Assembly (NCBI GenBank): GCA_001600095.1
Contig: BCIX01000001.1
Location: 1,860,001 to 1,924,000, forward strand
Direction: 5' to 3'
Source of the DNA: Bullera alba
Lineage: Eukaryota; Basidiomycota; Tremellomycetes; Tremellales; Bulleraceae
Length of the DNA: 64,000 nt
The position numbers and the translations under genes are program-made. Below are positions 11,671 through 21,564 of this stretch, piece by piece (position 1 is the first letter of the stretch; each line of letters starts with the position of its first letter). The notes beneath the pieces are model-generated. The model was not told where the DNA came from. It did no database searches and saw only the letters and a list, made by a program, of their open reading frames with translations.

Positions 11671-13401
11671 CTACATGACCCATCGCCACACCTTCTCCAC
11701 GACGTGTTTTGGGGGTGGCTCGTCGTAGCTGTCCGCCTCGACTTCCTCGAGACCAGAGTAAAAGTCCATCTCGGCGGCTCGGACGAATCGTGTCTTCTTG
11801 AAGAACTTCCAGAAGAGGAACAGGACGGGGAAGAGGAAGATGGGCAGGTAGTTGGTCACAAAGTTGGCGGCGCTCCAGTTACCGCTGAGGAAGACCGCGA
11901 AGCCGGAGAAGAAGAGGATGACCGAGATAAGGATGATGGCGTACCAAGCGGCAAAGGCTCCCTTGTTGAGCTTGCTGGCGTATGGAAGCGAGCTCCTCTC
12001 GATACCCTGGACCTTGAGACCTTTGTGGAATCGAATGTAGCAGAAGCAGATCGACCACCAAGTCATCAGACCCGCGGCGGCGGTCAGATTGGCGAGGTAA
12101 CCAAACACGGTACCGGCTGTCGACTGCAAGGCCATGTAGGCGAGACCACCGAAGAGCGTGGAGACGATAAGAGACACCCAAGGAGTTCCTCGTCGGGTCG
12201 TTCGGGCGAAGATCTGGGGGGCCTGTCGAGTAATGGCCAGACCGTACAAAGCTCGCGACGAGGTGTAGAGATCGGCAGACGCTGCGGACCAAGCTGATGA
12301 AAGCAGACAAGCGTTGATAATGGATGGAAGAGCCTTGATTCCGGCAGCTCGGATGGCGATGACCCATGGAGACTTGGCGGTACCCTCGTTGAGTCGAAGA
12401 CCGGGGGCGTTGGAAGGAACGATGATACCAATAACGAAAACACCGCCAATGTAGAAGAGCACGATTCGGACAAAGACCCGCTTGATGGCTCGGGGAATGT
12501 TTCTTCGAGGGTTCTTGGCCTCACCAGCGCAAAGAGCGACGATCTCGGTACCGATGAAAGAGAAGGCGGCCTGCATGAGGACAGAGACGAATCCGAGGAA
12601 TCGACCGGTGGTGCCGGCAATGCCGTGGTACTGGACGAATGCTCCTGGGTCGTTCCAGTACTTGAAACCGATTGGGTCGCCTTCGGGTCCACCACCGGCG
12701 GAAATGATGATACCAAGGATGATCAGACCAACGATGGTCAGGACCTTGATCGAGGCGAACCAGAACTCGGCTTCACCAAAGGCTCCAGCACCGAGGAAGT
12801 TGATGATGACGACGACGACGAGGCACATGGTCATCCAAACGGCATTGTTGACGCTCTGGTTCCAGTAGTTGATCAAGACGGCGGCGGCGGAGATCTCGGC
12901 CGGCAGGATGATGAGCCAATTGTACCAGTAGTTCCAGCCCATGGCGAAACTGAGGGAAGGGTCGACGAATCGCTCGGCGAGCTTGATGTGCCCGCCTTGG
13001 ACGGGGAGGTAGGAGATCATTTCACCGAGTGACACCTGAGAGGTTAGCGCAGTCACTAAGAGTCAGACTCACCATTGTACATAGACAGACAGACGCCATA
13101 ACGACGTAACCCAGCAGGAGACCTCCTGGGCCACCGTTGGCGAGGGCAGAACCCGTACCCAAGAAAAGACCGGTACCGCTGCACTTCGTCAGTCACTGCA
13201 CTCTTTTGCCACTAATACTACTCACATGACACCGCCGATGGAAATCATAGCAATATGTCTACTCTTCATCTGCCTCTTGAGGCCGTTGTGCCCCTCGATG
13301 GGCTCGCCTCCGTAGTCGACCACTGGGGTCTCACCAGCAGGCGTGACGGCCTGAGTGAAGGCATCGCCATCGATCTTCTTCTCGTCGTACTCGAGCGACA
13401 T
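11671..13401 (-). CDS. Amino-acid permease (APC superfamily, yeast YAT type)
   Basis: A 548-aa plasma-membrane transporter with three exons (introns 13225-13179 and 13072-13036; exons total 1,647 nt). An acidic cytosolic N-terminus is followed by the first-helix motif SIGGVIGTGLFLGTGSALA, typical of the family, and then about twelve hydrophobic segments. The FSFIGTEIVALCAGEAKNPR segment matches the conserved helix 6 region where E-A-x-N-P-R is diagnostic. The acidic C-terminal tail ends KVWRWVM. The overall pattern resembles Dip5/Gap1-type permeases, but substrate specificity cannot be read from sequence alone. A TATA box lies 66 bases before the ATG and a GATA-type site farther upstream, consistent with nitrogen-regulated expression. 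Confidence 0.92.
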
Positions 13402-13466
13402 GTTGAGTGTAGGGAGAGGTTTCAGTGGGGGGTTTCGGTGAGGGGTTCTCTTCCACGACCTCTGAC

Positions 13467-13472
13467 TTTATA
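13467..13472 (-). promoter_or_regulatory. TATA box of the permease gene
   Basis: The minus strand reads CTATAAAG here, 66 bases upstream of the permease ATG, a plausible TATA element for a regulated gene. Confidence 0.5.
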
Positions 13473-13592
13473 GACCGGTTCCCGGTCCTTCATTCTGCCC
13501 GGCGACGCGATAACGACGTCTACGGCTCGCTGGCCCGACCGTGACAGATAGCCAGCTAGACCTAGCTAGACAGACCTCGCTTAGACGACTGG

Positions 13593-13600
13593 CCTTATCT
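13593..13600 (-). promoter_or_regulatory. GATA-factor-like site upstream of the permease
   Basis: The minus strand reads AGATAAGG, matching the HGATAR consensus used by fungal nitrogen-regulatory GATA factors. It is about 190 bases upstream of the permease start. A second GATAAC lies near 13508. The role is inferred from consensus and context only. Confidence 0.35.
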
Positions 13601-14501
13601 CGCGGCTTCCCCGTTCATCCCACAAGATCCCACAAAGGCCGCGGGGTTGACGTTCCTGATCCAGAACATTCAGACCATGAGCTCCAGGGGGGAGACGAGG
13701 AGATGGCGAGAGCTTGCGACGATCCTTCTCGTTATTCCATGTGGGCCTCCATGGGTTTGGTCGCTGATGCCGGCAATACCGTTCTGGATCTCCTGCGGTG
13801 AATGGCTCGGCACATCTAAAAAAAGCCATTTCGCATCCCGCAAGGTACCCGAGGTCTCGAAAAGAGATCTCGCTTCGATCGTGCTAAACGAGCTCGATGA
13901 AGCTCGATGTCCGCTCTCTTCTCACGGCGAGCTGCGGGGAGCTGCAGAGAGACTCTGAGAGACTGCAGCGAGCTGCAAGTTGCCGATGTCACGTTCAGCT
14001 TAGCGAGGAAAGACGTGACGCAGACGAACTGTATCCGGTGTTCTCTCGCCGCCAGCTGTTGCCAATCGCGAGCATCAGGTTGGACGCTGAGCGAGAGCGC
14101 TGAGCGCGATACGAGTCTGATACGCAGGGATCGTGGGAAGACGTACCTGGGAAAGGAGCTAAGACGGCTTCGGCCAGTCCTGACCGGCCTGACCAGTCTC
14201 ATCGCGATGCTATGTAGCGTGGACTTTGATAAGCTGGTCGCTGAGCGGAAACAGCTGCAGGCAAAACCAGGCAGAAACCTCCGGGGTCTGTAGGACTAGG
14301 GACGAGTCTGGACGAGTCAAGGAGTCAAGACCGAAGAGGCCTCACTAGTCTCCTCCTGTAGTCGATGTTATCTAGGGTTGTTCGATGTCATCATTGTCGT
14401 ACTCTCAGTCGGCCTCGCTATCGTATGTGATAGGTCAGTCCTCCTATCCCTCTTATCATCGCTAGACAGTCAAGTACCAAACTTAGCTCGCCCTGTCCTA
14501 C

Positions 14502-14530
14502 GAGCTATGAGCTGTGAGCTATGAGTGTGA
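14502..14530. repeat. Imperfect GAGCTATGAGCTGT tandem repeat
   Basis: The sequence runs through three related units: GAGCTATGAGCTGTGAGCTA followed by TGAGTGTGAG. It is a short degenerate tandem repeat in non-coding DNA. Confidence 0.5.
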
Positions 14531-14913
14531 GGCGATGACGACTCTTTGCAGGCTGCGAGAATAGCTTCACTCCTATCAATCCATTTTCCAAGGCTCGGCA
14601 AGCTATCGCAAGGATCGCAGAACCCCCAAGATTTCGGCTCTCGTATTGGTCTCGTCAGCTCGGGTGCTGCTTACACTGCTATCGCTCGCCCACTCCTCCC
14701 AGATTTCCGCCCCTAGTACTTAGTAGGTTTCCCCGACGTCGACAAAGCTTCCGATTGCTCGCAGCAGCTCTCAGCATCTTAGAGCCGGAATGTACCGTGT
14801 CCGTGGGCTACCATGGGCAGCGATCGCTCCTGACCCTTGTCGAAACTTGCCATACAGCCTATAGGTGGTAGAGCTCTCTGGCAGCCATGTTGACGGGTTC
14901 CATGAGTTGAGTA

Positions 14914-14939
14914 TTCAACGTTCAACGTTCAACGTTCAG
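14914..14939. repeat. TTCAACG heptamer tandem repeat
   Basis: Three perfect copies of TTCAACG are followed by a partial fourth (TTCAG). The unit contains AACGTT palindromes across the junctions. Confidence 0.7.
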
Positions 14940-15270
14940 CATGTCCAGGCTATGCACAGTCACAGTCCAGCTGTCGCTCTTGCATACCGATCTTTGGCTT
15001 CTAACTAGATTGACGTGCACCCATTCGCTGCATCTCCTCGACGTGCTTCATCACAAGTACAGGAGGGCGGGTGATCACCGTGTCTGGCTCAGCTAGCAAG
15101 GCCGGAAAGTCGATCTAAGCATTTGCAAAGGTCAGGCAGGCGGTTTGCCCTCAGGCCTCAACGCCACCTGCTCCTCCGACGACACAAAGCACATTTTCCT
15201 TCCTCACTGTCGACGATAGCACTCACGCCGATAGATATGCTGTGTTGACCCTCCTCTTGCACCTTCAACC

Positions 15271-15504
15271 TTGGAGAAGGTCATCGAGGCCATGGGAGCC
15301 ATCCTGGAGCAGAAGCTGGATGCGGGCGAGATCAGGAGAATTAAGCAGCGCGACATTGCGTTTGCAAAGAGCAATGACCTGGTATTCAGTAGCTTTGATC
15401 AGGGACGGGAGAATAAATGTCCTCCTTCCTCGGTGGAAGTGTTGCGTAGTTGGATAGAACAGGACAGAGAAGCGCGTCAACGACACGAGCGATCTGCAGA
15501 GTAG
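15271..15504 (+). CDS. Possible exon of a small charged protein
   Basis: A 77-codon frame beginning MEKVIEAMGAILEQKLDAGE and ending REARQRHERSAE. Codons are strongly G/C-ending (GAG AAG GTC ATC GAG GCC), like genuine genes in this window. The frame stays open upstream to a potential acceptor (GATAG just before 15234), so this could be the last exon of a spliced gene whose first exon I cannot place. The product would be acidic, basic-tailed and largely helical. No family recognised. Confidence 0.35.
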   Translation: MEKVIEAMGAILEQKLDAGEIRRIKQRDIAFAKSNDLVFSSFDQGRENKCPPSSVEVLRSWIEQDREARQRHERSAE

Positions 15505-15748
15505 TGTTCTGCAGTCTTCTCCACATGGCATAGGGGCGGGTTGTTCGTTATTCTATTCATGCACTTTAGCTATCATGTTCGTCATGCTTCATGATGTCTC
15601 TGTCAATCGTGTCATACATGCATCTCGGATATCGAAGCGCGTCGTGGTCGTCTAGTGAGAGGTCGTGGAACAGTAAGATGAGTGTCCTTGGATACAGTAA
15701 TAGCGCTGGCGGTAGCAGATTGGCCGAAGCAGATTGGCCGAAGCTCCC

Positions 15749-16437
15749 TTATCGCCTGTGTCCCGATCCAGCGTTTCCAGCAATGACCTGCGCTGCCCTC
15801 GTCGCGTCTGGGTCGATACCGTTGAGGGTGAGAGCCCATTCCTGTGTCGGGTTTGGCCTGTCGACGAGAGTCGCAGTGACAGTCGCCGTCGGGAGGTCGA
15901 TGTGGGTGTAGTTGGCCGGACTCTGAGCGTAGATGGTGAAACTCTCGGACTAAGGGGTTCGTAAGTGGATGCCGACGATGTCTGACTTGTATACTCACCT
16001 TCGAGTAGACTTGCCCGTGAAGGGTGTTCATGAAGATGAGCGAGAAGCCGTCGCTACACGCGTTAGATCGTCGTCATCGGATCTAGACTTACCCAGTCGG
16101 AATGTTACTATCCAGCTCAATGTCAATCTCCCCGCCGTAGTTCTTCCTCCCCGTCTTCATCCTCTCCATGGGCACTCGAAGGGCGATAGGGATATGCCCG
16201 ATCAAGATACTTCGGTTCGAGTTGTGAAGCTGCACGTCAAATGACTCGATGCCCGATCCTCCACCTGTCGTCCATGACAGCAAGTTGTTTTGTCCAATAA
16301 CCCATGGGTATTGCTTCGAAGGCGACGTCACTGGCCAATAGATCGTATTCACGGCTATAGAGGATTAGAAACACTCTTTACGACGCGTACTCACCTAGGG
16401 CCAGGGGGATGAACGAGAGGAAAGTTGAGAGCAGCAT
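15749..16437 (-). CDS. Secreted Kre9/Knh1-like (Ser-Thr-rich GPI family) protein
   Basis: Four exons (introns 16394-16355, 16092-16054 and 15998-15950) give 186 aa (561 nt). It begins with a signal peptide (MLLSTFLSFIPLALA), and the mature part opens VNTIYWPVTSPSKQYPWVIG followed by NNLLSWTTGG. The 'xxSPS...W.IGQxxxLSW' pattern is characteristic of the yeast cell-wall Kre9/Knh1-like N-terminal domain, an immunoglobulin-like fold found in many basidiomycete surface proteins. The domain ends near FSLIFMNTLHGQVYSKSESF. There is no obvious hydrophobic GPI signal; the C-terminus GSGHRR is hydrophilic, so the product is probably secreted or loosely wall-bound. It lies head-to-head with a second member at 17140. 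Confidence 0.85.
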
Positions 16438-17139
16438 ATTGCGGGCTGGCAAAGTAATGTTCGATCAGTGATCTATGTGACTGTACTGAGAGTCTCGCGA
16501 TGGCGACGTGTTGTATTCGACGTGTTGAATGTCGAAGGCGCGAAGACGACTTTTGTGATGTGCGGGTGCGAGGGGAGTTTGAAAATTGCCGTTTCAGGTA
16601 AGAATGGGTCGTGGCAAGGAAAACAACTATATCTCTCCCACGGTGCCATGAGGTGCTGTGCGGCAGCGGTCCGCTTTCCTGATCCGCATCTTTCCCTGTC
16701 GGCCTGGCCTCCCCTGTCTTGCCCCTGTCCCGCCCGACCAACGTTCGCACAAGGCAGCTCGCCGCAGCGCTGCAACCAGCTGCAGCTGCAACCCTGCTCA
16801 TCGCCTTGGAACCCCGTCCGACGTGTAGCAGCTCGACCCGCTCCGACTCTTCGGTCAAAGGATCTGTTGGTGCTATGACTGTGGCAGTGTTTGACTGTTT
16901 GACGCGCTTCGGATCAAGTCGCCAAGGCGATGCAACCGCTAAAAACAACCTGAAACGAGGTCGTTGCGTGTTTGACATGACCGAGAAGACCAGACTGGTA
17001 TCAGAGAAACAAGTTATATAAGAGCGACCGCTGGAGGAGATAGAGTGCTTCTTCCACACTTCGCTCATTTGACACTACTTTACTCACCTGACCCCACACA
17101 CCACCTCCAACTACCTTTCCACCAGTAGACAACCCCAGA
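16438..17139. other. Shared promoter region of two divergent Kre9-like genes
   Basis: About 700 bases between two divergent starts. A clear TATA box serves the plus-strand gene. The segment 16720-16800 is rich in GCAGCTGC-type palindromic words (CAGCTGCAGCTGCA). No separate gene is supported. Confidence 0.5.
17015..17021 (+). promoter_or_regulatory. TATA box of the GPI-anchored Kre9-like gene
   Basis: TATATAA followed by G lies 119 bases before the ATG at 17140, and the leader between is pyrimidine/CA-rich, typical of an efficiently transcribed fungal gene. Confidence 0.6.
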
Positions 17140-17842
17140 ATGCTCGCCAAATTCATCATTACCTCCGCCGCTCTGGCTCTCGGCGTCACTGCCCTACAAG
17201 TCACCGCGCCCACCAACGCAACGGGCTGGACTACCGACGGTGCCCAAGTGATCAAGTGGGATGTGAGTGATTCGTGAACGCTCAACAGTCAGTGCTGATC
17301 TGCATCTAGTCCGTCGTCACAGACCCTTCCAACTTTACCATCCAGGTCATCGACCCCGCCAGTCCCAACTCCCCGGTCACCATCGCCGAAGAAGTCGAGA
17401 CCTCGGACGGAGAGTACACCTGGACGCCACCATCCGCGCTCGCCGCTGGAAACCAGTGGAGGGTCAACTTTGTCTCCGAAGGCGCTGGCATCCTAGCCCA
17501 GAGCAACTACTTCGAGGTTGAGCAGGGCCAGAGGTGAGTCCGAGACAAGTCCGAGATGCCAGCATGATGGCTTGTACTGACAACGAGCAGTTCCGTCTCC
17601 CCCTCGGCCTCAGCTTCTGCCAGCAGCTCTTCCGCCTCCGCCTCGTCGAGCACCGTTTCTCAATCCCCCTCTGCCTCCCAGAACCCATCGGCCAGTGCTT
17701 CCGTGAGTATGAAGTTTATCTTGCCTTGGCGTTTACTGAAAATTGGTAGTCCCCTGCTCAGCCTACTGGAGCTGCCTCTCGAATGGTTGCGCCTGGTGGC
17801 ATGATCCTCGCTCTCGCGGGTTTCGTCGGCTTCTTCGCTTGA
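17140..17842 (+). CDS. GPI-anchored Kre9/Knh1-like cell-surface protein
   Basis: Four exons (introns 17263-17309, 17534-17590 and 17703-17749) encode 183 aa (552 nt). The order is a signal peptide MLAKFIITSAALALGVTA, then a Kre9/Knh-like beta-sandwich domain starting LQVTAPTNATGW and including VIKWDSVVTDPSNFTIQV, next a Ser/Ala-rich linker (SVSPSASASASSSSASA...), then a C-terminal hydrophobic tail (MILALAGFVGFFA). The tail preceded by small residues is a classic GPI-attachment signal, so the protein is probably anchored on the membrane or wall. The linker is a likely O-mannosylation zone. Strong TATA and leader suggest high expression. Function beyond a wall or surface role is unknown. Confidence 0.88.
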
Positions 17843-17965
17843 ACGGACCAGCCAGTCCTTCCCTTTGACGATTGATAGATAGATCTAGAGGACAATTACG
17901 ACAAGCTATGACATGCAGTGTGCATTAATACGGGATCGGCAACCTGACACGCAATGCAGTATACA

Positions 17966-19335
17966 CTACTGCACGTAAACGACCCTCTCCTCCTTTGCGG
18001 CCTTCTGCCCCAGCTCAATGAGTCTCAGAACGTCTATCGCCTGCTGTGGCTTGACCTCGAGCCTCGACTTGTCACCAGACTTGATAACGTCGTAGAGGTT
18101 CTCGTACAGAGCGTTGTAATTGCCGGCAACCGACTTGTACCTGCAACCAGTTAGCCAAATATTCGAGTTGAAGAAACCCACTTGGTCGTGACAAACTCCA
18201 CATTGTCATTCTTGACACCTTTCTCTCCCTGCTCCGCCTTCCTTGCCTCGATCAACTCGCCCCACATCTCCTCCTTCTCCTCGCCAAATCCCTCGCCGAC
18301 GTCGGTCCTGCCGCCGATCAGCTTGAGGTTCGCTTCTTGGGGGTCAAGGCCATACTTGATGAATGAACCCTTCGACCCCCTGATCCTGAACCTCAGCTGT
18401 CTAGGCAGGCAGGAGAGTATCGATCCGGATATCGTGACGACCATTGGCGTTTTGGAGGATGCGACTTGGGGTGGGTAGAACAGTTCCATGTTGAACTGAA
18501 CCAGGTCAGCTCTGATTATACGTCTTGGTGACTCACTCCCTCTTCCACTCCCATACCTCGAACGTCGTCGAATCGACACGACAGCTTCTCCGGCATGCCA
18601 AAGAGAACGTACGCCTGATCTATGACATGCGAGCCTAGGTTGTAGATGATGTCGTTGTTTTGTCCTGGTGCAGTCTTCCAGCTCTCCGCGACCGCCTGTC
18701 CTGGAGCCACGGGTCTGTATCGGTCGTAGCTTGATTGGAAGTCGACGATGTCTCCGAACTGCACTTCATTAGCACTGCCTCCCAGGGGGATCGACTCACC
18801 TTCCCAGCATTGATCAGCTCTCTGACAGTCAGGAAGTCGCTATCCCATCTACGGTTCTGGTAGACGCTCAACACCAAGCCGTTCTTCTCTGCCAGCTCGT
18901 CCAGCTGCACGCCCTGCTGCGATGTTACGCAGAATGGCTTCTCGATCAGGACTACCGGAGTCAATATCTGGCTATCTTGGTCGGAGTCTTTCACTCACCG
19001 TGCTTGCCCTTCTCTAGGGCTTGTTTGGCGAAGGGGAAATGTGTGTTGTTGGGGGTACTGATGACCACAAGGTCCACCTCTTTGTCATCCAGCGCCTCTT
19101 CAAGAGTCTTTACGAGCTTGACACTTGGTCCGGTGATCTCGGCCGCTTTTCCACTGCCAGACCTCTCAACCACGGTGTGTAGGGTGAACTTGTCCTTCAG
19201 GGCGATGATGGATGGCCGGTGGAACACCTAAGCTGTGTCAGCTGCTTCACAGCCAAGCTTTGAGCGACCTACGGCCAGCGACATGCCAGTGCCGACGACG
19301 GCGACATTGAGCGGCTGAGACGATTGAGCAGACAT
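17966..19335 (-). CDS. Gfo/Idh/MocA family NAD(P)-dependent oxidoreductase
   Basis: A soluble dehydrogenase assembled from at least six exons. The N-terminus MSAQSSQPLNVAVVGTGMSL, joined across an intron (19272-19228) to AVFHRPSIIALKD, is the Rossmann dinucleotide motif. VDLVVISTPNNTHFPFAKQA and the catalytic-lysine motif LIEKPFCVTSQQG follow, as expected for the family. The C-terminal substrate domain includes IYNLGSHVIDQAYVLFG with the conserved histidine. The last exon ends ERVVYVQ. Family members oxidise or reduce sugars, inositols or related substrates; which one cannot be decided here. No signal peptide or peroxisomal tail, so a cytosolic enzyme is likely. An ATATAAG element about 75 bases upstream may be its TATA box. 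Confidence 0.88.
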
Positions 19336-21513
19336 TGCCGATGATTGTGAATGTTGAATCGCTGATGGTTGGGAAAAGTGGGAGATATCTGCTCGACGTC
19401 CCGGCGTGCTAAATCTTATATCTGACCTTGCCTAGGAAAGTCTCAACTCGACTCAATCACTTGAACTGCGCCTCGCTTGAGTGATGTGCGTCGTCTGCCT
19501 GAGCTGTCAAAGATAGTTCGCTGGCGAGTATGAAGCGAAGTTTCAAAGACGATTAGATGGCTTTGAGCTTTAAGCATGCCGGTTAGTGACGGATCTCGGG
19601 CCGCTGCAGGTGGAGGTCAAGGTGGAGGTGGTTCTCCACTTCTTCCGTGCATGCAGGCAGATGCAGGCCGTCCCTGGCCGGCCCTACAGCTGGCCCTACC
19701 CACAGCATTGACAGTGACAGTGGTGTTGATGAGAGTCAGCATGAATCAGTGCGACCGCTGAGTTGCCATGGAGCTCTATACTATCAGGCTATGGGTGGAT
19801 GTTTTTAAGTTTTATGATGTACGTGCAACTCGCTTCATGTCTCTATTGTATATTCTAGATGAGTAACGGGCAAGTCGGCCGTCATCACTCATGAGGCCAT
19901 GGTCGGTCCCGCCAATTGCAGACATCGTAGTCGAGTGTATGGCCGCCCTCGAGCACTATACAAGTACGTAGTTTCTGTCATAGGTATGATCCTGCTTCCT
20001 AGGATCTATTTGTCGACTGTTTCAATCTTGAAACCCACTCGTCTTTGCTCGAGCCACAGATCCATCCGAGCTCTCTTCGACGACTGCCTTACCCTTGCCT
20101 ATGCTTTGCTCGTTCAAGCTCGCCGACTGATAGTGGTATCCATCTGGGACCACTCAAGCTTGCTCTTAGGTCCGTCGCCGCCCACCCCTCACCGAGTTAG
20201 AGGTCTCCTCGCGAACGAGTCGTAACAGCGCCTGTCTTGTGTCGGGAGCTGCGGAGGATCCTCAGACTTCTGCCCAGGCACGATGCTGACCGTTGACCGG
20301 TGACCACACTGCCAAGCTGTCCTAGACTTCGAAGGACTATTGACTGCCGGACGATGTTAACGACGTTCGTGTACTGTTGTCTGTCAGCAAGCCGTGTGGA
20401 GTCCGGACTTCGCTGACCGAGCTCCTTGTGACGGGTGCAAGTGATGTGTCTTGGGGTTACAGTGACTGCATGTGACTGCGACGAGGTTATACAATAGCGG
20501 TTGGAGAAGAGTACAAGATGCTACGACGATTCGCCTTATCTACGCGAGAGCACTAGGTGCTCGGCTCTAATCGGAATTTCAGGTTTCTGAGGTTTGTGGC
20601 GGTTGAGTTTTGTTGTTTGGTGGTTGGTTAGGGGACTGCTGTGACACTCCTAGTCAGCTACAGAGCTGCATTTGTCTGGATATGATAGGAAGAGTTGATA
20701 CATGGGGTCTTGGGGAAATGACGGTGACCTGGAGCATCAAGGCGCTTAGTTCCCTTCTCTGAATTCTGGTTATCTGTTGAACCATCCTCGTCGGTACTCG
20801 ATACTATCATTATCTGTCCATAGTCTATGCAGACTCCATGCCCAGCTTATCTAGACTTACTGTCTTCCTGAATTCCTCTGGCTAGATCGGTGCCAAGCGC
20901 TGAAGAAGAGGGACATTCACTACAAGCTGAAGAAGTCCCCCAGTCCACGACCAAAAGTCCGAGATCGTCATCGAGAACGCCTGAGACGAGTGGCAAATTG
21001 CGAACGATCACAGCTGCCACATCCCGACTGACATTTTTGCCACCCGAACGGTGTTATCGGAGTTAATCAGCCCGCTGGGGATTTTTGCTGCACGTTTGGT
21101 GATTCGATCGGCGAGCTCCGGGCAGAGTCCAGCAGTGTGGCAGTGTGGCAGAGTGGCACTGCGATGTCTGCGATGTCGCGCCCAGCTGCAGCGCCAATTT
21201 TTTCAGTTTTTTTTCCGCTCCAGCTCCCTTTGTCAGGCCCAGAGTATAACTTGTCAGTGTGTTGATTGACAACTCCCTATTCCATTCCCAACCAAAACCC
21301 TCTTTCGCCGCTCAGTTTCAGAGACGCGCACACCTACTCCGTTTCTTTGTATAACACAGAGAAACCTCGAGCTCTTCTCACCAAAAGAGTTCAATCTCAT
21401 TCTCTACCCCATAGAGCATTGATCTGTCACCGGATCAAGCGTATCAGAAACACGCAAAAGCAACCAAAAACATCTTCTCTATCCCTTTCACTCGTTCTCT
21501 CATAGAAATCTAG
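19336..21513. other. Long intergenic region upstream of elongation factor 3
   Basis: About 2.2 kb between divergent genes. I find no gene with a credible start, splice pattern or family resemblance. The last 250 bases are pyrimidine-rich and A/C-rich and probably form the EF3 promoter and leader. A short GTGTGGCA direct repeat lies near 21135-21150. Confidence 0.45.
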
Positions 21514-21560
21514 GTGAGCAGTCGCGCGTGCAAATCGACCATTTGTTGACAACGGCGCAG
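21514..21560 (+). other. 5'UTR intron of the elongation factor 3 gene
   Basis: CTAG|GTGAGC at the left, TTGAC branch-like sequence and GGCGCAG|ATCC at the right define a 47-nt intron ending four bases before the first ATG. Leader introns are common in highly expressed basidiomycete translation genes. Confidence 0.6.
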
Positions 21561-21564
21561 ATCC

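Larger units (their letters stand above)
13402..15270. other. Long intergenic region (about 1.9 kb) with simple repeats
   Basis: Beyond the permease promoter I see no supported gene up to 15271. The stretch contains several short low-complexity or tandemly repeated words, such as GAGCTGC/CTGCAG runs around 13920-13980 and the repeats listed separately. Open frames here lack good starts and family resemblance. Confidence 0.45.

Noticed and set aside
11569..12297. 242-codon plus-strand open frame over the permease gene
   Set aside because: It is antisense to a well-supported transporter and its translation is Glu/Asp/Gly low-complexity, the expected reverse image of hydrophobic transmembrane codons.
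13907..14293. 128-codon plus-strand open frame in the long intergenic region
   Set aside because: The opposite strand is equally open, codon use is unlike neighbouring genes, the translation is repeat-derived and no splice or family signal is seen.
19899..20225. 108-codon plus-strand open frame in the EF3 upstream region
   Set aside because: Codon use does not match genes in the window and the translation looks like random sequence without domain features.
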